Source: Flavobacterium sp. HJ-32-4
GTDB lineage: Bacteria; Bacteroidota; Bacteroidia; Flavobacteriales; Flavobacteriaceae
Assembly (NCBI RefSeq): GCF_022532105.1
Contig: NZ_CP092832.1
Span: 558,001 to 622,000, forward strand
Reading direction: 5' to 3'
DNA: 64,000 nt
In this document: in pieces, positions 63,190 to 64,000 of the stretch
How the letters are laid out: the number at the start of each line of letters is the position of its first letter
Position numbering within the stretch: the first letter of the stretch is position 1
Made by a program: the position numbers and the translations under genes
Notes under the pieces: generated by a model
Database searches by the model: none
What the model was told of the DNA's origin: nothing
Seen by the model: the letters and a program-made list of their open reading frames with translations, nothing else

Positions 63190-64000
63190 ATGAAACAACT
63201 ACTTTTCCTTCTATGCTTTTACCCGTTGATGGGGCATTCACAGGATTTTATGGAGGCCAATTCATCTCTGCTGATTGACCCAACATTCGAGTGTTACTCC
63301 ACGTCTGTTTCAGCAAACGTGTGCCAAGACATACAAGACGTTAGTTGTGCGGGGATGGGAAGTGTTTCCAATGACCCTCTAGAGATTTGTGGGCATGAAA
63401 ATAGCACATCGGACTTAGGTGCTGTATATGTGACGGCATCTTCTTACACAGACGCGTTTGGTAATATAACCATGCCCGAAATTGCGTTTAAAGCATCAAG
63501 CTCCTCTAGTTTTAATTACACATTTTTATGCTCATATTCCCTGTTGTCTGTCCCGGAAGAGGCCACGTTTGACGGAAGTCTCTTCATGGTGATCAGATTG
63601 GGCAACCGGGAGTTTCGTAGGCTCATATCACCAAATGATATGGCGTGGACCAACCTTCAGTACGACTTCTGTACGGACGAGTTCGAAAACTCCTTACCTA
63701 TATCGATTTCGTTTGAGCTCCCCAATATAGAAGAGGGTCAAACAATCCGAGTAGGAATTGATGGCATTTCCTTATTGAAAAAAATGGGCTGCCAGGCGTG
63801 TCACTGTAGTTCATTTGCACCAGTAAATAAGCGGTATGCGATCAGCGGATGGGTCAAAGAGGGGGAGCAATATTACGGTTTTAACTACACATCAACGATT
63901 CATGTATCTATTCAGGGGGCGACCGGTCCGCCAACAACCGAAACATTCGAACCCTCCGGCGAAGTTATAGATGGTTGGCAGCGGATTTTGGGCGTGTTTG
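63190..64000 (+). CDS. Exported protein continuing the giant-protein module (partial)
   Basis: The frame is open from ATG 63190 to the window edge (270 codons) and begins with a signal peptide (MKQLLFLLCFYPLMGHSQ). The segment YAISGWVKEGEQYYGF then FEPSGEVIDGWQRILGVF looks like the binding module that usually sits inside the giant family to which the upstream protein belongs. Here it is a separate gene with its own export signal, 11 bases downstream. Several cysteines (CQACHCSS) stand close together. The C-terminus is not visible. Confidence 0.75.
   Translation, partial: MKQLLFLLCFYPLMGHSQDFMEANSSLLIDPTFECYSTSVSANVCQDIQDVSCAGMGSVSNDPLEICGHENSTSDLGAVYVTASSYTDAFGNITMPEIAFKASSSSSFNYTFLCSYSLLSVPEEATFDGSLFMVIRLGNREFRRLISPNDMAWTNLQYDFCTDEFENSLPISISFELPNIEEGQTIRVGIDGISLLKKMGCQACHCSSFAPVNKRYAISGWVKEGEQYYGFNYTSTIHVSIQGATGPPTTETFEPSGEVIDGWQRILGVF

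Overview
The window looks like chromosome from a member of the Flavobacteriaceae (Bacteroidota) with a fairly high GC content for that family. Five things support this. The housekeeping genes are typical (riboflavin synthase / pdxA / DUF177 / rpmF / fabH, a di-haem-type sdhCAB, kbl, an AddAB-like pair). At least twelve starts are preceded by the Bacteroidota -7 promoter box TAnnTTTG, several with TTG or TTTG 17-20 bases upstream. Most exported proteins have short signal peptides ending in AQ-like sites, and one has a type IX secretion (T9SS) sorting tail. The tRNA gene does not encode its CCA. An OmpA protein with thrombospondin type-3 repeats is also present. I call starts from these promoters, so several genes are shorter than their longest open frame.

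Layout. 0-3.5 kb: fabH (cut by the window edge), rpmF, DUF177 and pdxA on the minus strand, with riboflavin synthase divergent. 3.7-7.1 kb: a GH2-GH53 fusion for galactan breakdown, flanked by copies of a short inverted-repeat element. 7.4-24.4 kb: glyS, a ComF-like protein, an Ig-like lipoprotein, an omega-amidase translationally coupled to a GH92 mannosidase, sdhCAB, HMG-CoA synthase, two membrane proteins, a Crp/Fnr regulator and aminopeptidase P. 24.5-35.1 kb: a 49-codon acidic gene, an alpha/beta hydrolase, an AddB-like gene broken by one base, ompA, kbl, an AddA-like helicase-nuclease and superoxide dismutase. 35.1-37.7 kb: an ABC permease, rbfA, and methylmalonyl-CoA epimerase sitting behind 32 perfect copies of an 8-bp repeat.

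37.8-43.3 kb is a carbohydrate locus (GH43-like, GH3, GH144-like glucoamylase family). It is followed by two copies of the inverted-repeat element and simple-sequence filler, then a phytanoyl-CoA dioxygenase family protein and a tRNA(CAT) with a degenerate partial duplicate. 45.4-56.1 kb is a signalling and redox region: a REC protein plus multi-PAS kinase, a seven-haem cytochrome lipoprotein, a classical kinase/regulator pair, and a six-gene compact operon (ankyrin, DOMON-like T9SS protein, OB-fold protein, DUF5777 barrel, mono-haem lipoprotein, YceI). I regard this last operon as the best candidate for an undescribed system: every product is predicted to be exported or membrane-anchored, and at least two look haem-binding.

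After about 56.2 kb the sequence becomes visibly more AT-rich. It carries an OmpH-like protein, a lipoprotein, a giant 1855-residue surface protein of an Rhs/SpvB-like flavobacterial family, and the start of a further exported protein that runs off the window. This suggests an accessory island.

No rRNA, insertion-sequence transposase, CRISPR array or prophage was seen. The accessory interest lies mainly in small non-coding repeats: a roughly 135-bp MITE-like element (three copies and one half copy), a second diverged REP-like element (two copies), several perfect or near-perfect palindromes, an 8-bp VNTR and word-like degenerate repeats.
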